A stretch of DNA of 64,000 bases. It comes from Marchantia polymorpha subsp. ruderalis. Taxonomy: Eukaryota > Streptophyta > Marchantiopsida > Marchantiales > Marchantiaceae. Within the stretch, counting starts at the first letter, position 1. Each line of letters starts with the position of its first letter. The position numbers and the translations under genes were made by a program. The stretch is taken from positions 7,586,501-7,650,500 of the forward strand of contig AP031356.1 of the NCBI GenBank assembly GCA_037833965.1. Reading direction: 5' to 3'. Below the pieces are notes generated by a model. It saw nothing but the letters and a program-made list of their open reading frames with translations, was not told the DNA's origin and ran no database searches. Positions 20,934 through 32,962 of this stretch are shown here, piece by piece.

Positions 20934-20941
20934 TATAAATA
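20934..20941 (+). promoter_or_regulatory. Probable TATA box of the polyphenol oxidase gene
   Basis: TATAAATA lies 388 bp before the PPO start codon and would give a 5' leader of about 350 nt. No nearer TATA element was seen. Position and match are reasonable, but the transcription start is unproven. Confidence 0.5.
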
Positions 20942-21321
20942 GCAGATGTCGGAAGCTCAATTCTGCAGTTGCTCGCTCTGATCTCAGAGTGCTAGTAGTT
21001 GTGGAGATAGGAGTCTGTCCGCAATCACGGACTGTAAAATTTACTAGACACTCAGAGGTTGCCATTGCTCTCTGAGACTCGTAATATCTTCCAGCTTATC
21101 TTTAAGATCAGGGACGAGTATGAACGGTCGAAGGTTAGCACTGTCGGGGTCTTTGCACAGATAAGCCGACAGCTTGAAGTTGAGCCTGTTCGAAAGAGTT
21201 ACTCTGGAAAGAGTCAACCTTTTAGGCGAACAGTAAACTTGAATTCTTAATTTTTAGACGACCAAAATCAGATTGAGGTTGGTGATTTCCGCGGCTGAAG
21301 CAGTATCAGCAGCTGTGTACT

Positions 21322-22545
21322 ATGGCTTTCAGGAGTCCAATGGTGCTCTTGGGGCTGTTCTTGCTCTGCCGCATGCTATCAAATGTTCAGTCAGCTCCTA
21401 TCAAGATCACGAGGGAAACATTCAGGGAGTGCAGGCGTGGTCAGTGGGCTGGCATTCCAGCTGACTGCTGCCCTCCGAAGACCATCGACGGACCCATCAT
21501 CGACTTCAGTCCTCCGAAGCTTAATCCCTCCAAACCTCTGAGAGTCAGGAAGGCCCTGCAGTGCCTAAGTGGCAAGGAGCTGAGGACGTACACCAAGAAG
21601 CTGCAGAAAGGGTACAGATTGATGCGCGCTCTTCCAGACACCGATCCCCGTTCTTACGCGAGGCAATACGGGATTCACTGCGCTTACGCAACAGGCTCAT
21701 TCATCCAAGATGGCTCCAACAATTTGACCATCGACGTACACGTCGGATGGTACTTCCACCCGTGGCACCGAGCTTATGTGTATTTCCACGAGAAGATTCT
21801 GCAAAAGCTACTCAATGATACAGAGTTCTCTCTTCACTACTGGAATTACGACAACACTAACTCTCTCGACAAAAACGAAGCCCTCCATGATGGTGGCTGC
21901 TACAAGTCCGGGCTGTACTTCCCCCCCATGTACAACGACCCGACAAAGGCTACATTCCAGTGGAATCGCTCAGAGAGGGCATTCGATCCGAAAAGACCGG
22001 CGGACCTCGCATTCGATGGAACTCGTTACAATATTAGTTTAGGCCCCCCATCGTTTCCAGACAACCTGACTTTGGCTCAAATTATCTGGAGGAACAACGA
22101 GCTCATGCACAGAACTTTCCTCACCTGGGGAAATTCTACTATCGCCTTCATGGGGAAGGAGTACAGAGAGGGAGATCCACAGGCTCTTGGCATCGCTAAT
22201 GGAGCTGGTATGCAAGAGAAGTATTCACACACCAGCATGCACTGCTACGTCGGCGGAAAGATGTTCGAGCCTAAGAGCGCCCCAGAGGATCCTGTATTTT
22301 TTCCCTTCCACGCCAACCTCGAGAGGCTTTGGGATGTCTGGCTATCTCTCGGTGACGATCACAGGAATCCGACGAGCTCGGATTGGCTCGATGGAGAGTT
22401 TCTTCTGTGGGATGAGAATGCGGTTATGAACAGATTCAGAGTGAGGGACTTCCTCAGCGCAGAAGCTCTCGGATACACATACCAGAAGGCAAACGTGGAC
22501 AGCTGGGTTAATTTTGACACCAGCTCACCCTACCCGGAGTCTTAG
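21322..22545 (+). CDS. Secreted polyphenol oxidase (tyrosinase family), 407 aa, single exon
   Basis: It is a type-3 copper oxidase that hydroxylates and/or oxidises phenols to quinones. Residues 1-25 are a secretory signal (hydrophobic LLGLFLLC, then QSA). C37, C49 and C50 in the C...CCPP pattern match the conserved plant PPO N-terminus. Copper A ligands are H119, H140 and H149; copper B ligands are H303, H307 and H330 (DPVFFPFHANLER). A DWL domain follows (SDWLDGEFLLWDEN to LGYTY). The C-terminal KFDV domain of many plant PPOs is absent, and the protein ends soon after DWL. There are six N-x-S/T sites (N134, N165, N215, N237, N248, N271), as expected for a secreted protein. In the HCAYC motif the second Cys, which forms the thioether bridge to His A2, is Ala (A123). 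It is intact and probably functional, acting outside the cell or in vacuole/wall. Confidence 0.95.
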   Translation: MAFRSPMVLLGLFLLCRMLSNVQSAPIKITRETFRECRRGQWAGIPADCCPPKTIDGPIIDFSPPKLNPSKPLRVRKALQCLSGKELRTYTKKLQKGYRLMRALPDTDPRSYARQYGIHCAYATGSFIQDGSNNLTIDVHVGWYFHPWHRAYVYFHEKILQKLLNDTEFSLHYWNYDNTNSLDKNEALHDGGCYKSGLYFPPMYNDPTKATFQWNRSERAFDPKRPADLAFDGTRYNISLGPPSFPDNLTLAQIIWRNNELMHRTFLTWGNSTIAFMGKEYREGDPQALGIANGAGMQEKYSHTSMHCYVGGKMFEPKSAPEDPVFFPFHANLERLWDVWLSLGDDHRNPTSSDWLDGEFLLWDENAVMNRFRVRDFLSAEALGYTYQKANVDSWVNFDTSSPYPES

Positions 22546-25500
22546 ACTCTGTTAGATGGTCGCATATTGGGGATCATATTTTCAGCTTGTATGTCCTGTA
22601 GCTAGGTATTGCAGCAATATTTATTCATTAGGATATCTTGCAGGAGTGTTTAGAGATTTTGAGCAGGGGACATGTGTGCACTTAATCAAACTCAGTCACA
22701 AAATCTTCCCAATCGTTGTTGGTGGGATACTGCGAGGGATATAGTAATTTGAGTAAGGGGATTCCGATTACAAGGGCGGATAGGGAATGGAAGCACCTGC
22801 GATTCTGTCCGTCGGGCTTCAATGATTTCCACTCATAGAGATCCGAGTTTTCCTCTTTTGATTCTTTTACCAACTCAGCTTTGGAGCTGATGCAGGCGAC
22901 GCATGTCGCGGTCGTGACCTATCGATTCTAACTTGTGAAACTAAGACCGATCTGATTCAGATGGTAGCAGTTTTTGTTTCGATAAACCGAGTCCAGTTTT
23001 CGAAATGGTCACAAATTCACACTCTGTTTCCCACATTTACACAATCCCCATCCACAAACACATATAAGTAAGACCATTGAGATTTTCAATGCTTCATTGA
23101 CGTCGTATACGATCTGCATAGTTTGACGCCAAAACAGGTTCAGAGTGTAATTGTTCCACATCTCAGAAGCTCCCACACTGTTTTCTCCTTACAAGTTAGT
23201 TGTAAGTTCCTTGGTGGACAAGAAGTCTGTCAAGAGCTATATTTGAGGAGGAGCTTAATTTGTCCTTGCCTTGCATACCACAATGGCAACACATGACTGG
23301 GCAGTACACTTCCAACAGCAAGTCATTAACTGCTGCAAACTTGCATGCCAAACCGACGTTGTATAGACAGACTCCAGATACATGTCAGCTAGACATCCCA
23401 CACCTTCCCGATTCAATCTCCCATTCTTATGTTTTGGCCAACATAAATCGCGCAATTGGTACTGAAGCTATACTTCTACGATGAATAGTAGAGTGAATAG
23501 AAGCAGATGCAGATCAACTGATTGAGAACGAGGAACGTCGGCTACAAACACACGAAGCGCAGGAGTAATATACGCTGGCTCTGCTGGCTAGAAACAAAGT
23601 CATCGCCAATCAACTTAAGAGAACAAGATGCAGCCTCGGCTCGTCTTCGTACTTTATTCTTTCCTAGACCTGTGTCAAGGCCACACCAACTGTTCGTCCG
23701 TCCTGATAATTCTTTGTTGTTTTTTTCATGCTGGACAACGGTGGAAATACTGGCAATCACAAACACTTCTTCCAGAATTTTTTTGTCGTCCTGCTTTATT
23801 TTATCCACACGCGTGATCATCCAGTAACTTCTTGCCCGCAGATCCATCGTACACCTTCTGTGATCAACCATAAGCCTTCTGTGCCATGCAGTCATGAGAT
23901 TTATTAGATGATCCCGTTCTCACACATGCTAATTACGCGCTTATGTGGGAGACCAAAGTATATTCCTCCGTCGGTTTGGTCTCCGAGCTATATCTTCTAT
24001 CAACCCGCTTACATTACCTTGAGGTCTTTTCTACTTGAAGCACTGTGCTCCCTTAGAAGACTCTTGCCTAGAACAACCCCGACCGTATGCTCTCCGGGCT
24101 GACGGCATGCGTACACCGTTCGAGTGTCACCGTCACCAGTGGTTTCGCGTTTGGCGCCCAAGACGAGGCCGGCCGGCCATTTCGTCTCGCATTTCTTGTG
24201 ACGCATTCTCGGACTGGCGACGGCGGATCATGCGAGATCTCGGGGTTTCGATTTGGCGAGTGATTTCTTGCATTCAAGATTATGCCATGCGATTGTCAGG
24301 GCATTTGCGTTTATAGGGGCCAGGAGTTTTCCTGTCGTCGCGGCTTTGAGAGAAGGGGCGGGCTTCGAATTTTGCTTAGTTTCGTTACTGCTGCCTGGGC
24401 TTTCTAAAACCTCCAATTAACCGGAAAACTGTAGGCGAAGGGAATGGGAAAGATAAGGAAATCCTCCAGATCTTTGATCTTTATTCTTCATCGAGCATTA
24501 GCAGTGATTAGATCTCGTTCTCCCAAACCCCGGTACGTAAATTCGTGTTAGAACATGAAGAAGACCATAATTCGAAACAGATCTTTTCTGAACATGAAGG
24601 TGGGTCTAGGCCATTCTTGACTACCTTCCTCGCTCACGACGGCGGTTGTTATACATCAGGCTGATGCGCCAACCGCCATGGCCATATATGTACCTCATTG
24701 CCGTGCGCTGACATCGCGGTTTGCTTCTTCTCAAGTCTCTACTCCCAATTTTTCGAGGCCTGAAACTACGATCCTCAGCTGTGAGAAACAGAGCCGAACC
24801 CCACCTTCGACAAGGAATCGACCGACTCCCTTGCAATTCCAGCCCTTCGTTATGATCCAGCACCATGTACTCCACTGCCATAGATTTAAAGCAGCACTTT
24901 CGCGTAGTAACGGGAGGAGGAAGAGTCCATGAATACGTGTAACTATAGCAGCTCAGTTCGTGAATCGACACCGCTGGAGATTATGACAAATAATACTCAC
25001 CCGTCCACACTGTCAACATAACAAGATCCTCGTCGCCTGTCACCTGTACTGGGCGGCATATCCTCTAGCCGCTAAATTCGGTTGTCAGCATGATGGTACT
25101 ATTTGTGACCAAATTGTAGTTTTTATTCGACGACTGTATTGCTTGTTCTGAGCGTCACATCTGAGTCCCGTATGGAGTGTTGGATCCACTATAGCCGCAT
25201 TTCTGCGTTTCAGTTTGACGGCGTTTGAGCTGTTGGGTGTGATCTTCTGTCGAGGTCGAAAGTCTTTAAAGCTAAATTGGCGGATCAGATATTTCCTTCG
25301 ATAGAGCTTCGGAGGAGATCACTGCCGTAAGTGTACATGATGGAAGAAGTCATCAAATGAAAGGTAGAAGAAGTGTTGTGGCACGTCGAAAACCAACTAT
25401 AACAAAGGATAATGTAACACATCATCTGCTACTGCTATAATTGATGTGGTGTTTTACCTCTTCAGAAATGAAGCAAAGTCAATTCATGGGAAATTTACGT

Positions 25501-27657
25501 TCGATTTTGTAAATGGCTGCACAGTCTCGAGATCCATAATCTGCTTGAATGTGCTTCAAAGTTCCCCGTAAAGTAATAACCTTGTTTAAGTTTTCCATGT
25601 ATTCCAGCAGAAGGATGCAGCGACAGGTGCAGCAGCATCGTTTTAATGGTTGCTGCTTGCTGCCTCGTTTAACTTTGAATTTGCAAACAGTCGTACTCGG
25701 GTGGAGAAAAATTTCGGACTCAGAAATTATTAATGATTTGAGGGGAGGTGGGGTGAGCGCCAGGCAAGGCGAGGGAAGCGACGGGCAATTGCACTCTACC
25801 ATGAATTCTTCTCGTCTTCGGGTGTGCCTGAGCCCGAGCTCGTTACAGGGCCGGAATAAGATTCTAATCATATTGTATCCTACATTTCGTAGTAAATATT
25901 TGATTATAATATTAAGAAATATGAATAAAATTTGGAATATTTTAAATTTGAAGAAAAAGTATAACACAAGAATCAAAACATAATTATAATTATGGAATTG
26001 AATTTATTTGCATATGTATTCATTTTAACAAATTTTTGGTTATAAAAGAGTTGGTGGTAAGGAAGCATTATCAAAAAAATAAAATGTCAAAGTATTCTGA
26101 GTTTATGTTTTTGGCAGTTAAATTTTTATATTATTGAAAATTGTGCATGAAGTGACAGTTTATATTTTTTAAATTCAATAAACCAGAAAAATTCAATAAA
26201 AGAATCTGACTGTGAAACAATTACTTGGAAAAAATTAAATGCATGTTTTAACGAATGGACTTTATAATAAAAGAATAAAAAAATACCTAAAGCATGAGTT
26301 AAATTTTCCACACAAAATTTTTCTCAATTTTTTGCATTCCAGTGAATATACTGATAATCAATTGTTCTCTAAAAATTCTAGAGAGTAATAAATTTAAAAG
26401 AACTTAGCAGGCATATGAATCAATTACTATATACGTTTGGATAAGATATTGAACTTAAAATTTTAATTTATATATTTGAAAGTTTCTATGGAATCAAGAT
26501 TTAAAAGGATTTTTATTATATTCATTACCTTGTTCAGTATCCTTAAATATACCTTTAAATCTTGAGTTACTTTCATTCAATTAATTACTTTAGATGTGAA
26601 GTAAGGTGATTTGAGGAGATTTTTTCTAAGCACTTTCAAGTCTGTAGCGTTTGGACATGTCGGAATGATGGATGTGATAGGGATCAAGATGACACTATCA
26701 TCGTAATTTACGTGTACCCATTCGTGTGCGAAATATGATAGACAAACAAGGTTTTTCTAATTGAGGGTATAAACAAACATCATTGAGATTGAGCGTAGTA
26801 TATCAAAAATGGCTTCAACCATGCGTTAACTATAGTAGTGTTGAGTAACTAACCCTGATCTACATTTAACTAGAGTTCATAAACGACTACGAGTAAATCC
26901 AACTATTTAAGTTAATGATGGCTAAAAAGTGACATTAAGAAAAAAGAAATGGGCTATGAATAACAACCTCTATGCATGCCATCACAAGAGGATGTAAGAC
27001 AAAGGAATCTTGATTGCCTTATGCGCATATGAATGATTTGTCAAATAGAAAAACTGAAGCCAGAAGATTATAATTTTGAAAAATGATGATATGATAGCAT
27101 TGATTTTGAAAGAAGTCAAAAATTCTTCATGCGATGAAATACAGTCATAAATGAGATAAAGAAAGCAATTTGAAGACCTGCAACCACATCGACAACAAAT
27201 TTGAGGGTAATGTTCAAAAGGATATAAACTTTGATCCAAATATTAGATTTAAAAAAGAAAATAAAAGGAAAAAGAGAAATGTTTATTTGAATCGAAAACA
27301 AAAGCAAAATCTCAATCATAACAATTAATATGCAAATAAAACATGACAAAAGCTGTAGAGAATATATTGTCTCCAACATACTTGCATTTCTTTCTCTCGC
27401 TCTGAATGTAACAACATCATATTCCGGATTGTGATCTTATTAATCAACCCACCATGACATCAGATGTATACACTCCCTGTATATTAGCCACAACCAACAC
27501 AGTGTACTGCCATTAACATTTAAAAAGCTTCTGAACTTTGTTTTGATATCCTTCACCATTACACTGGATAAAAACTACGGGCCCGCCTACATTCAGGTAC
27601 ACACGCGGTATTGAACGTCACCGTGTCATACTAAAGCAGTGGCAAAGCTGAAAAGTG
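22546..27657. other. Gene-poor intergenic region
   Basis: I find no supported gene. 23.5-25.0 kb is less AT-rich and holds scattered short frames on both strands without recognisable domains. 25.8-27.4 kb is strongly AT-rich. Overlapping opposing frames at 25479-25983 are both low in complexity and look accidental. Confidence 0.6.
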
Positions 27658-28956
27658 TCAAGGGCAAAACACGACTTCATAATCGGAGCCAGTGGGACAC
27701 GTGAGCGTAGAGGTGGCATCGTCGAAGTTGTTGATGTAAGCTTGGGGACATGCTGCTTTGAACTGCATCGTGCCGGCTGTCGGTCCCAGCCCGGCAGTTC
27801 CATCGGTGTTGACGCAAGAAAGGGCACCAGTGGGTAGTGTTTGTATATCGTTGTTGGGCTGACAGAAAGAACTGTCATTCAAACGGGACTACGGTCCATG
27901 GGTCAAGAACGATTTGATAGAATTCGTGATTGCAACCACGACGAGGTTGCTCTACGAGTGATGGAATTCAGCATGTTCTGACAATGTGAGATGGCTCAAA
28001 ATATAAGAGGTTACCTGATGTCGCTGATGGAACAGGTTATGGTGGTACAGCCCGTGGGCGCATTGATGGACATGGGAATGGTGTACGCATTCTGCATGGG
28101 GTTCGAGGGACCAGCAGTTATTATGATCAGTAGGTTGATGACCAACAACAGTATCTGATGTTGCAGCACAGAAATCTGCTCTACTTAGATCTGACTATCT
28201 GGCTCATATCGGCACCCCAAAACAAAGATCAAACAAATCATCCGCACTGATGAGAACAAGAGATGACTGCTGTCAAATCTTACAGCAGATGCAAATTTCG
28301 TTGCACTGATATCACTGAACTCATCGAGGAGAAATAAAAACTTTGACCGCAAATCCACCAGAATAATAAACTTTGACAGCAAATCCAACACCATCGTCCG
28401 GCCTATCGCAAAGCGAAGAAATATTCACAGCGTTATTCAAGTCGTAGAAGTCTTGATTGCCAGAGCCACCGATTGTGAACTCAGCTAAGTTGGCTAAGTT
28501 TCAATCCATAGCCGCGTAAGTAGTCCCTGTGACTGCACATTGTCCCGTCACGGAAGCATACACAACAGCAGATGGCCAGCTACAAGCCGTGCCCAGATCG
28601 ATAGCTTGTGAGGTTCCGGCACTCAGATCGTACTGATCAATGTTCTGTTGCCCGGTTTGAGAACATGCTGTCACCATGTAGTTGCAGTTGTTACTGATCG
28701 TGATTACACAACCAGCATGGCCAATAATGAGTCCAGCAGTGAGTTTTCCTGGTCACGTCATTCGCAGCTCAGCTCCCTGATAGGAGCCGGAGGCATCTGC
28801 TGTGTGTCAAGTACTCGGACATTCTGACAAATTACAAACGTACACGAAGACCCGAAGGAAAAGAAAGAGTCTGATGTAGGCAGTCTCACCGTGGACGATT
28901 TCTCCGAATATTACAGAAAGGAAGAAGAACCGTAGTGCTAAGTGGCAACTCACCAT
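27658..28956 (-). pseudogene. Thaumatin-like (PR-5) gene with an in-frame stop; exon structure partly resolved
   Basis: Exon 1 (28890-28956) encodes a signal peptide (MVSCHLALRFFFLSVIF...). It ends at a GT donor and joins in phase to an acceptor at 28749-28750. Exon 2 reads GCVITISNNCNYMVTACSQTG and LAEFTIGG...DFYDL, the usual mature start and the LAEFTL/DFYD motif of thaumatin-like proteins. A further exon ends at 28015 (NAYTIPMSINAPTGC) and joins in phase across a 143-bp intron to exon 27658-27871, which has the typical ending [18 protein letters not shown] ... VVFCP. Exon 2 contains a TGA at 28501-28503 just before NLANLAEF. The exon 2-3 junction has no clear splice sites. I infer a recently disabled secreted defence protein; an undetected intron is possible. 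Confidence 0.75.
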
Positions 28957-30363
28957 GCTGTTTATCTGTTTTTACGATATTGAGGCAAAACCAGTCCCGA
29001 GAGATAGGACAAAGAACAGAGATCAGAGTCTGAGATGTTATTGCTGAAAGATATCTCAGCCAGAATGAGTAGATTGAATCGTTTTGACATCTCGAATTAT
29101 TTGACTTGAGATTTCGGTAACGTCCTCATTGAGATCTCAATGCTCGTCTATACATCAATTTGTGGGTTGCCCTTAGGCAGACACAGAGAGATATTAGCTC
29201 CTTTCGGTGCACTGTCAGACTCACAAGGGCATACCACATAATTTAAGAGTATTTGCACAGGCCTTATCTCGCTTGTTTTAAAACAATTGAAATCAGCGTT
29301 CAAGTTGCGCAGATTTTGTTCCCCAACATGCGTCACTGCAATAGATATACACATAGTCACATCAGGCAGAACAGTCAAATTCAGCATGGGTTGAAAGAGA
29401 AGCCATCGCTTGACCAAGGTTGATCGCTGGTCACCCGGATACTTCCTTCATCCTAACTCGCCCAGCAGGTGGATACGTTGTGCTACGTAGGAGATCATCG
29501 ACGAAAGAGGTAAATTACTCAATGGTCCATGGAGGATGAGAAGATCCTATCAAGCCGATCAAGCTCTCATACATCCAATGATTGTTATAAAAATATTTCT
29601 AAGTCTGAGTTCTGTGGATCTGTCTTAACTCTAGTTCAGACAATGAAAGTCAAACGAAGATAGATCATGTCTTACGAAGATACGGACACAATGATATCAT
29701 ACTGACAACACACTCTGAATCTCTCATATTAGGCTGGATAAGGCATGAGCGAGTTCGCTTTCTGTGACAGAAGACCTTTATATCTAGAGAGGCTATGCAA
29801 CTTTCGAACCAGTGATCTCCACCCATGCATAGAGATCAGTAAGTTTAGGACATACTGATCTGAAACATCAAAGACTGTCATGCAAAGTAAAGACAAGGTG
29901 TTGCAATTCTGGAAGATTGAAATGAATTTCAGAGCTTAACTCGCCATCCAACTGCAAATGCAAGGCAATACTAAGTCTCTATAATTTGTCTTCGAAGAAA
30001 ACGTATTTAATGATCAGGGTTTGGAAGCTGGAAATCACTTCTGAAACGTTGTGTCGCTAGTCATGGTGCATACGCAAAGCTTTATTTTGATCTCTTTCGT
30101 CCTTAATGTGAACACTAATTTCCAGAGCCCTTCCATACACGAAATTACAAGTTACAGACATATTTCTTTCTGGTATGCATGCCCACCATGCTTTGGTCGG
30201 TTCCATAGAAGATGAGAGCTTCCATCTGAATCATTCGTTTCCGGAAATCAAAAGTCAGTGGGTTTCAAAATAGGAACGGTTGCTGAAGTGAAAGTATAGG
30301 TCGCATTCTCTGTCTAGAATGTTACCTCTAATCATAAGCACAGCCATCTTCGATTTGTCGAGT
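28957..30363. other. Intergenic; one unassigned short minus frame
   Basis: Mostly unassigned. An 89-codon minus frame at 29148-29417 contains several Cys and a plausible composition but matches nothing I recognise and lacks a signal peptide. I do not call it a gene. Confidence 0.5.
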
Positions 30364-30432
30364 GCCATCTGTAGCCCCAGTACGGTGCCCAGTGTTTATG
30401 CAACGTTGTTGCTCGGTTGACAGAAACAGGTG
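30364..30432 (-). pseudogene. Thaumatin-like exon relic
   Basis: The minus strand resembles the start of the last exon of the PR-5 gene at 27871: TTTCTGTCA, then a CCGAGCAACAACGTT stretch matching CCCAACAACGAT. The frame is broken and the rest of the exon is missing. It suggests a second, decayed PR-5 copy. Confidence 0.5.
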
Positions 30433-30826
30433 ATTGCCATAGAAATTATATCAAGAAATTTGACAATTAAACTTCTTGATTCTACAATCAGTAGAGAAGA
30501 GACTGGGAGCCAAGGACATAGAAAAGGTGGATAGTTTTCAACTCTAGTGTGATCAAGCGATAGTTTTATTATGAGATCTTGCCAGTTGGTGGTCAAGCGG
30601 GAGTCTTTTAAATTCAATTGCTCGACCAGCTACGAAGTATCGAATATCAGCTTACGTTGTGAGTGATGATTATCATTCACGGATTATCATAGATATTTAT
30701 TCATCCAAGAGCCTTCTCGGATGACGTCGCTCTCAGATACCAGTGCACATTCTTTGTTGGGCCTCACTTGGACTTTGGATTCATACCTTCCATTCAGTAG
30801 TCTTCAATAAATCGGTCTAGCACGCC

Positions 30827-31639
30827 ACAATTGTAATAGCTCGAAAAGGTATGCAACCATTGTCAGGAGAGCGTGGATTGGTGTGGCTCCATCACTATAG
30901 ACATAGTAGAGGAGGAGGCATGAAAGTTGATCGTATAAGGGGGCGTGCATGCACACGTGGATGACGTCTACAAACAGCTGATGTCTGAGAGCATCAACGC
31001 TGTGATTGTCAGATAACTGTGTCTCCCATCTTTATCCGTTTTCGACTGCAAGTCTATGTTTAAATTGAAAAATGATTTTCCTGCCAGAGATTTTAAGGTC
31101 GCCATGCACTTCTTCTTCAATTAAGAACAATACAGATTTCCAAAGAAAAGATTCAAATAAATCGCAACTCCTCCAATATTTTTATTACGATTGAGCTTTC
31201 TGAAATCCACTCAGCTATCAACAGAGACGACGTTTGCTCTTTCCCCGCCTCAAGCTACTCGCAACGACTGATAACAAGTTACAACCACGATGCCCTACCA
31301 GGGATTCGAGTTATGCTTAAAAGTGATTGTACTTATTTATGCCAACTTAAAATCTCATCTACAGTATATCAGTCAGTACTATGCCAGCGTAGAAGCAATT
31401 AAAACGTGCTGTATTCAAAGACACCATTCTCTCTACACTCTCTGTCATCCTCACCGCAGCGAGCGGTGGAGTGGCCTCCTATGAAATCCTCATCCCTGCC
31501 TCTCCCTAATTTGCCTTTGATATTCGTCTACTGATGGACATGTGGTGAATGTACTGAGCTTACAGTACTATGTGTCCACCACTTCAGCAAAGATGAAACT
31601 CAAAGTCGCTCGACGGCCGCAGCAATTCGTAGAGGAAGT
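30827..31639 (-). repeat. PR-1 3'-flank block, copy B (inverted)
   Basis: It is the reverse complement of the block at 42257-43100 and similar to 15447-16255. It forms one arm of a large inverted duplication with copy C. No gene is seen inside. Confidence 0.85.
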
Positions 31640-32475
31640 CTAGTAAGGAAGCTGACCGACAACGTTTCCCGGGGGGTCGTAGCTGCAAACGACGAACAAG
31701 GCACCAGAGGGACAAGTGGCCGACCCGCATCCCAGCGCCGCTGTGTCCCTCCACACGACCTGTTGCAAAGAGTGCGACCAGTGTCAAAACCCGCGAGGCT
31801 CATCACATCGACTGCATGCCCGACTGTGGAAAAAACAGCGACACAAAACTTGACTTCCAGTTTTTCATCCGATTCATACTTTTCCAGAGAATGCATGAAG
31901 CCCATAATCTTGTTTACATATGTGGGAACTGCTTTATGCTAATACAGGTCCTGGGCTCGTGGTTAGTTCGCAAGATCTAGAAATCTCTGAAAATCAAACT
32001 ACGGCGGAAAGCCATGGAAACACAAGTTCGCGCACACCAAGCAAGAAAAGCACGAGAAGAATTTGCATGGGACCTGCGTGTAATGACCGCAAGACTCGCC
32101 CTCTGGGGCCGAGCACGAATCTGTTGCGTAGTCGTAATAGGCCTCCTCGCTGACCCAGGCCTGCACTGCATCCGCTGGGGTGCTCGGTCCACTGGACCAG
32201 TAGATGTTCTTCCCGTAAGGTCCTCCCGAGTGTATGAGAGCGCAGTCGTCACCAGCAGCTGCTCTGGTGGCGGCCCAGTCAGTAGCATACGATTCCAGCG
32301 TGGTGTCCCAGGTCAGGCTCGGTATGTCTTCATTCAGCCCAGCTCGGGCATCATTGTGCGGAGTGAGGTACTCGTCTGCTGTGGATTGACCCTGGGCGAC
32401 ATTGATGATGCTAGACGCTGTAAGAGAGATGACAAGAATATGAATCAGAAATCGTGGCCTCAAGCCGAAACCCAT
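31640..32475 (-). CDS. PR-1/CAP-domain secreted protein, copy B (two exons, 173 aa)
   Basis: Exon 1 is 32475-32074 (134 codons). The intron is 32073-31760 (314 bp, GT...AG, phase 0 after the HYTQ codons), and exon 2 is 31759-31640 with TAG at 31642-31640. The N-terminus is a signal peptide (hydrophobic LIHILVISL, cleavage near AQG-Q). CAP motifs: PHNDARAG, CGHYTQ joined to VVWRD across the intron, and CSYDPPGN. In the GPYGENIYW motif this copy has Lys instead of Glu (K89), changing one of the four His/Glu cavity residues of CAP proteins. Only about five residues differ from copy C, so the duplication is recent. PR-1 proteins are extracellular, sterol-binding and defence-associated. It looks intact, but K89 may affect function. 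Confidence 0.88.
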
Positions 32476-32688
32476 CGTAAAACTGAGGATCCAGAAGCGT
32501 CGAGAGAGATATTTTTTTTGTATAGGAGAAACGGAGAGCAGAGTCCACTCGGTCTGATATCTAAGGTGTTCTTTAGCCTTCGAGATAGTCCTGCTATAAG
32601 GATGGCGATCCGAGATAGCAGGAAGTAATCTTCACCCAGAATGCCAGCGATGAGATCGCAGATATGCCTTGAACGATCACTCCTGATC

Positions 32689-32719
32689 GTTTTATAGCAC
32701 CGCAAGTTCTGAACTTGCG
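32689..32719 (-). promoter_or_regulatory. PR-1 copy B TATA box with adjacent 19-nt palindrome
   Basis: The minus strand reads TATAAAAC at 32696-32689, about 215 bp before the ATG. Just upstream, 32701-32719 is a perfect palindrome: CGCAAGTTC, one base, GAACTTGCG. Copy C has the same arrangement with one mismatch (41174-41192) and TATA at 41198. The palindrome could bind a dimeric transcription factor. Confidence 0.6.
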
Positions 32720-32957
32720 TGAGAGATCAGTGTAAACTATTGAAATTGGTATATGTAAAAGGTAGGATCGGGACCCACATGAGCATTTCTCGAAGCCTTT
32801 TGAATGAAAGAAATCATTGGCGAGCATTTTTAATTCATCCCGGAAACCTCTCTACAACTGCGATTAGGCTTGTCATCTGGGCTATACTATACATTTCACT
32901 CACAAACAAATGCAGTCTGGACGCCGCTCATTGGACGACCTTTGAGGAACTTGATAG

Positions 32958-32962
32958 TCTGT
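32958..32962. repeat. Target-site duplication TCTGT, left of E2
   Basis: TCTGT precedes TGTGGTAAC and recurs at 37832-37836 directly after the E2 terminus. The uninterrupted sequence exists as a paralogous empty site near 45603-45607 (GATAGTCTGTGATCTGG). Confidence 0.95.

Noticed and set aside
25479..25983. Opposing 165- and 144-codon frames
   Set aside because: They overlap almost completely on opposite strands, are low in complexity at one end, and have no recognisable domain or splice context.
29148..29417. Small Cys-containing secreted protein
   Set aside because: No signal peptide, no conserved Cys spacing I can name, and no splice support.
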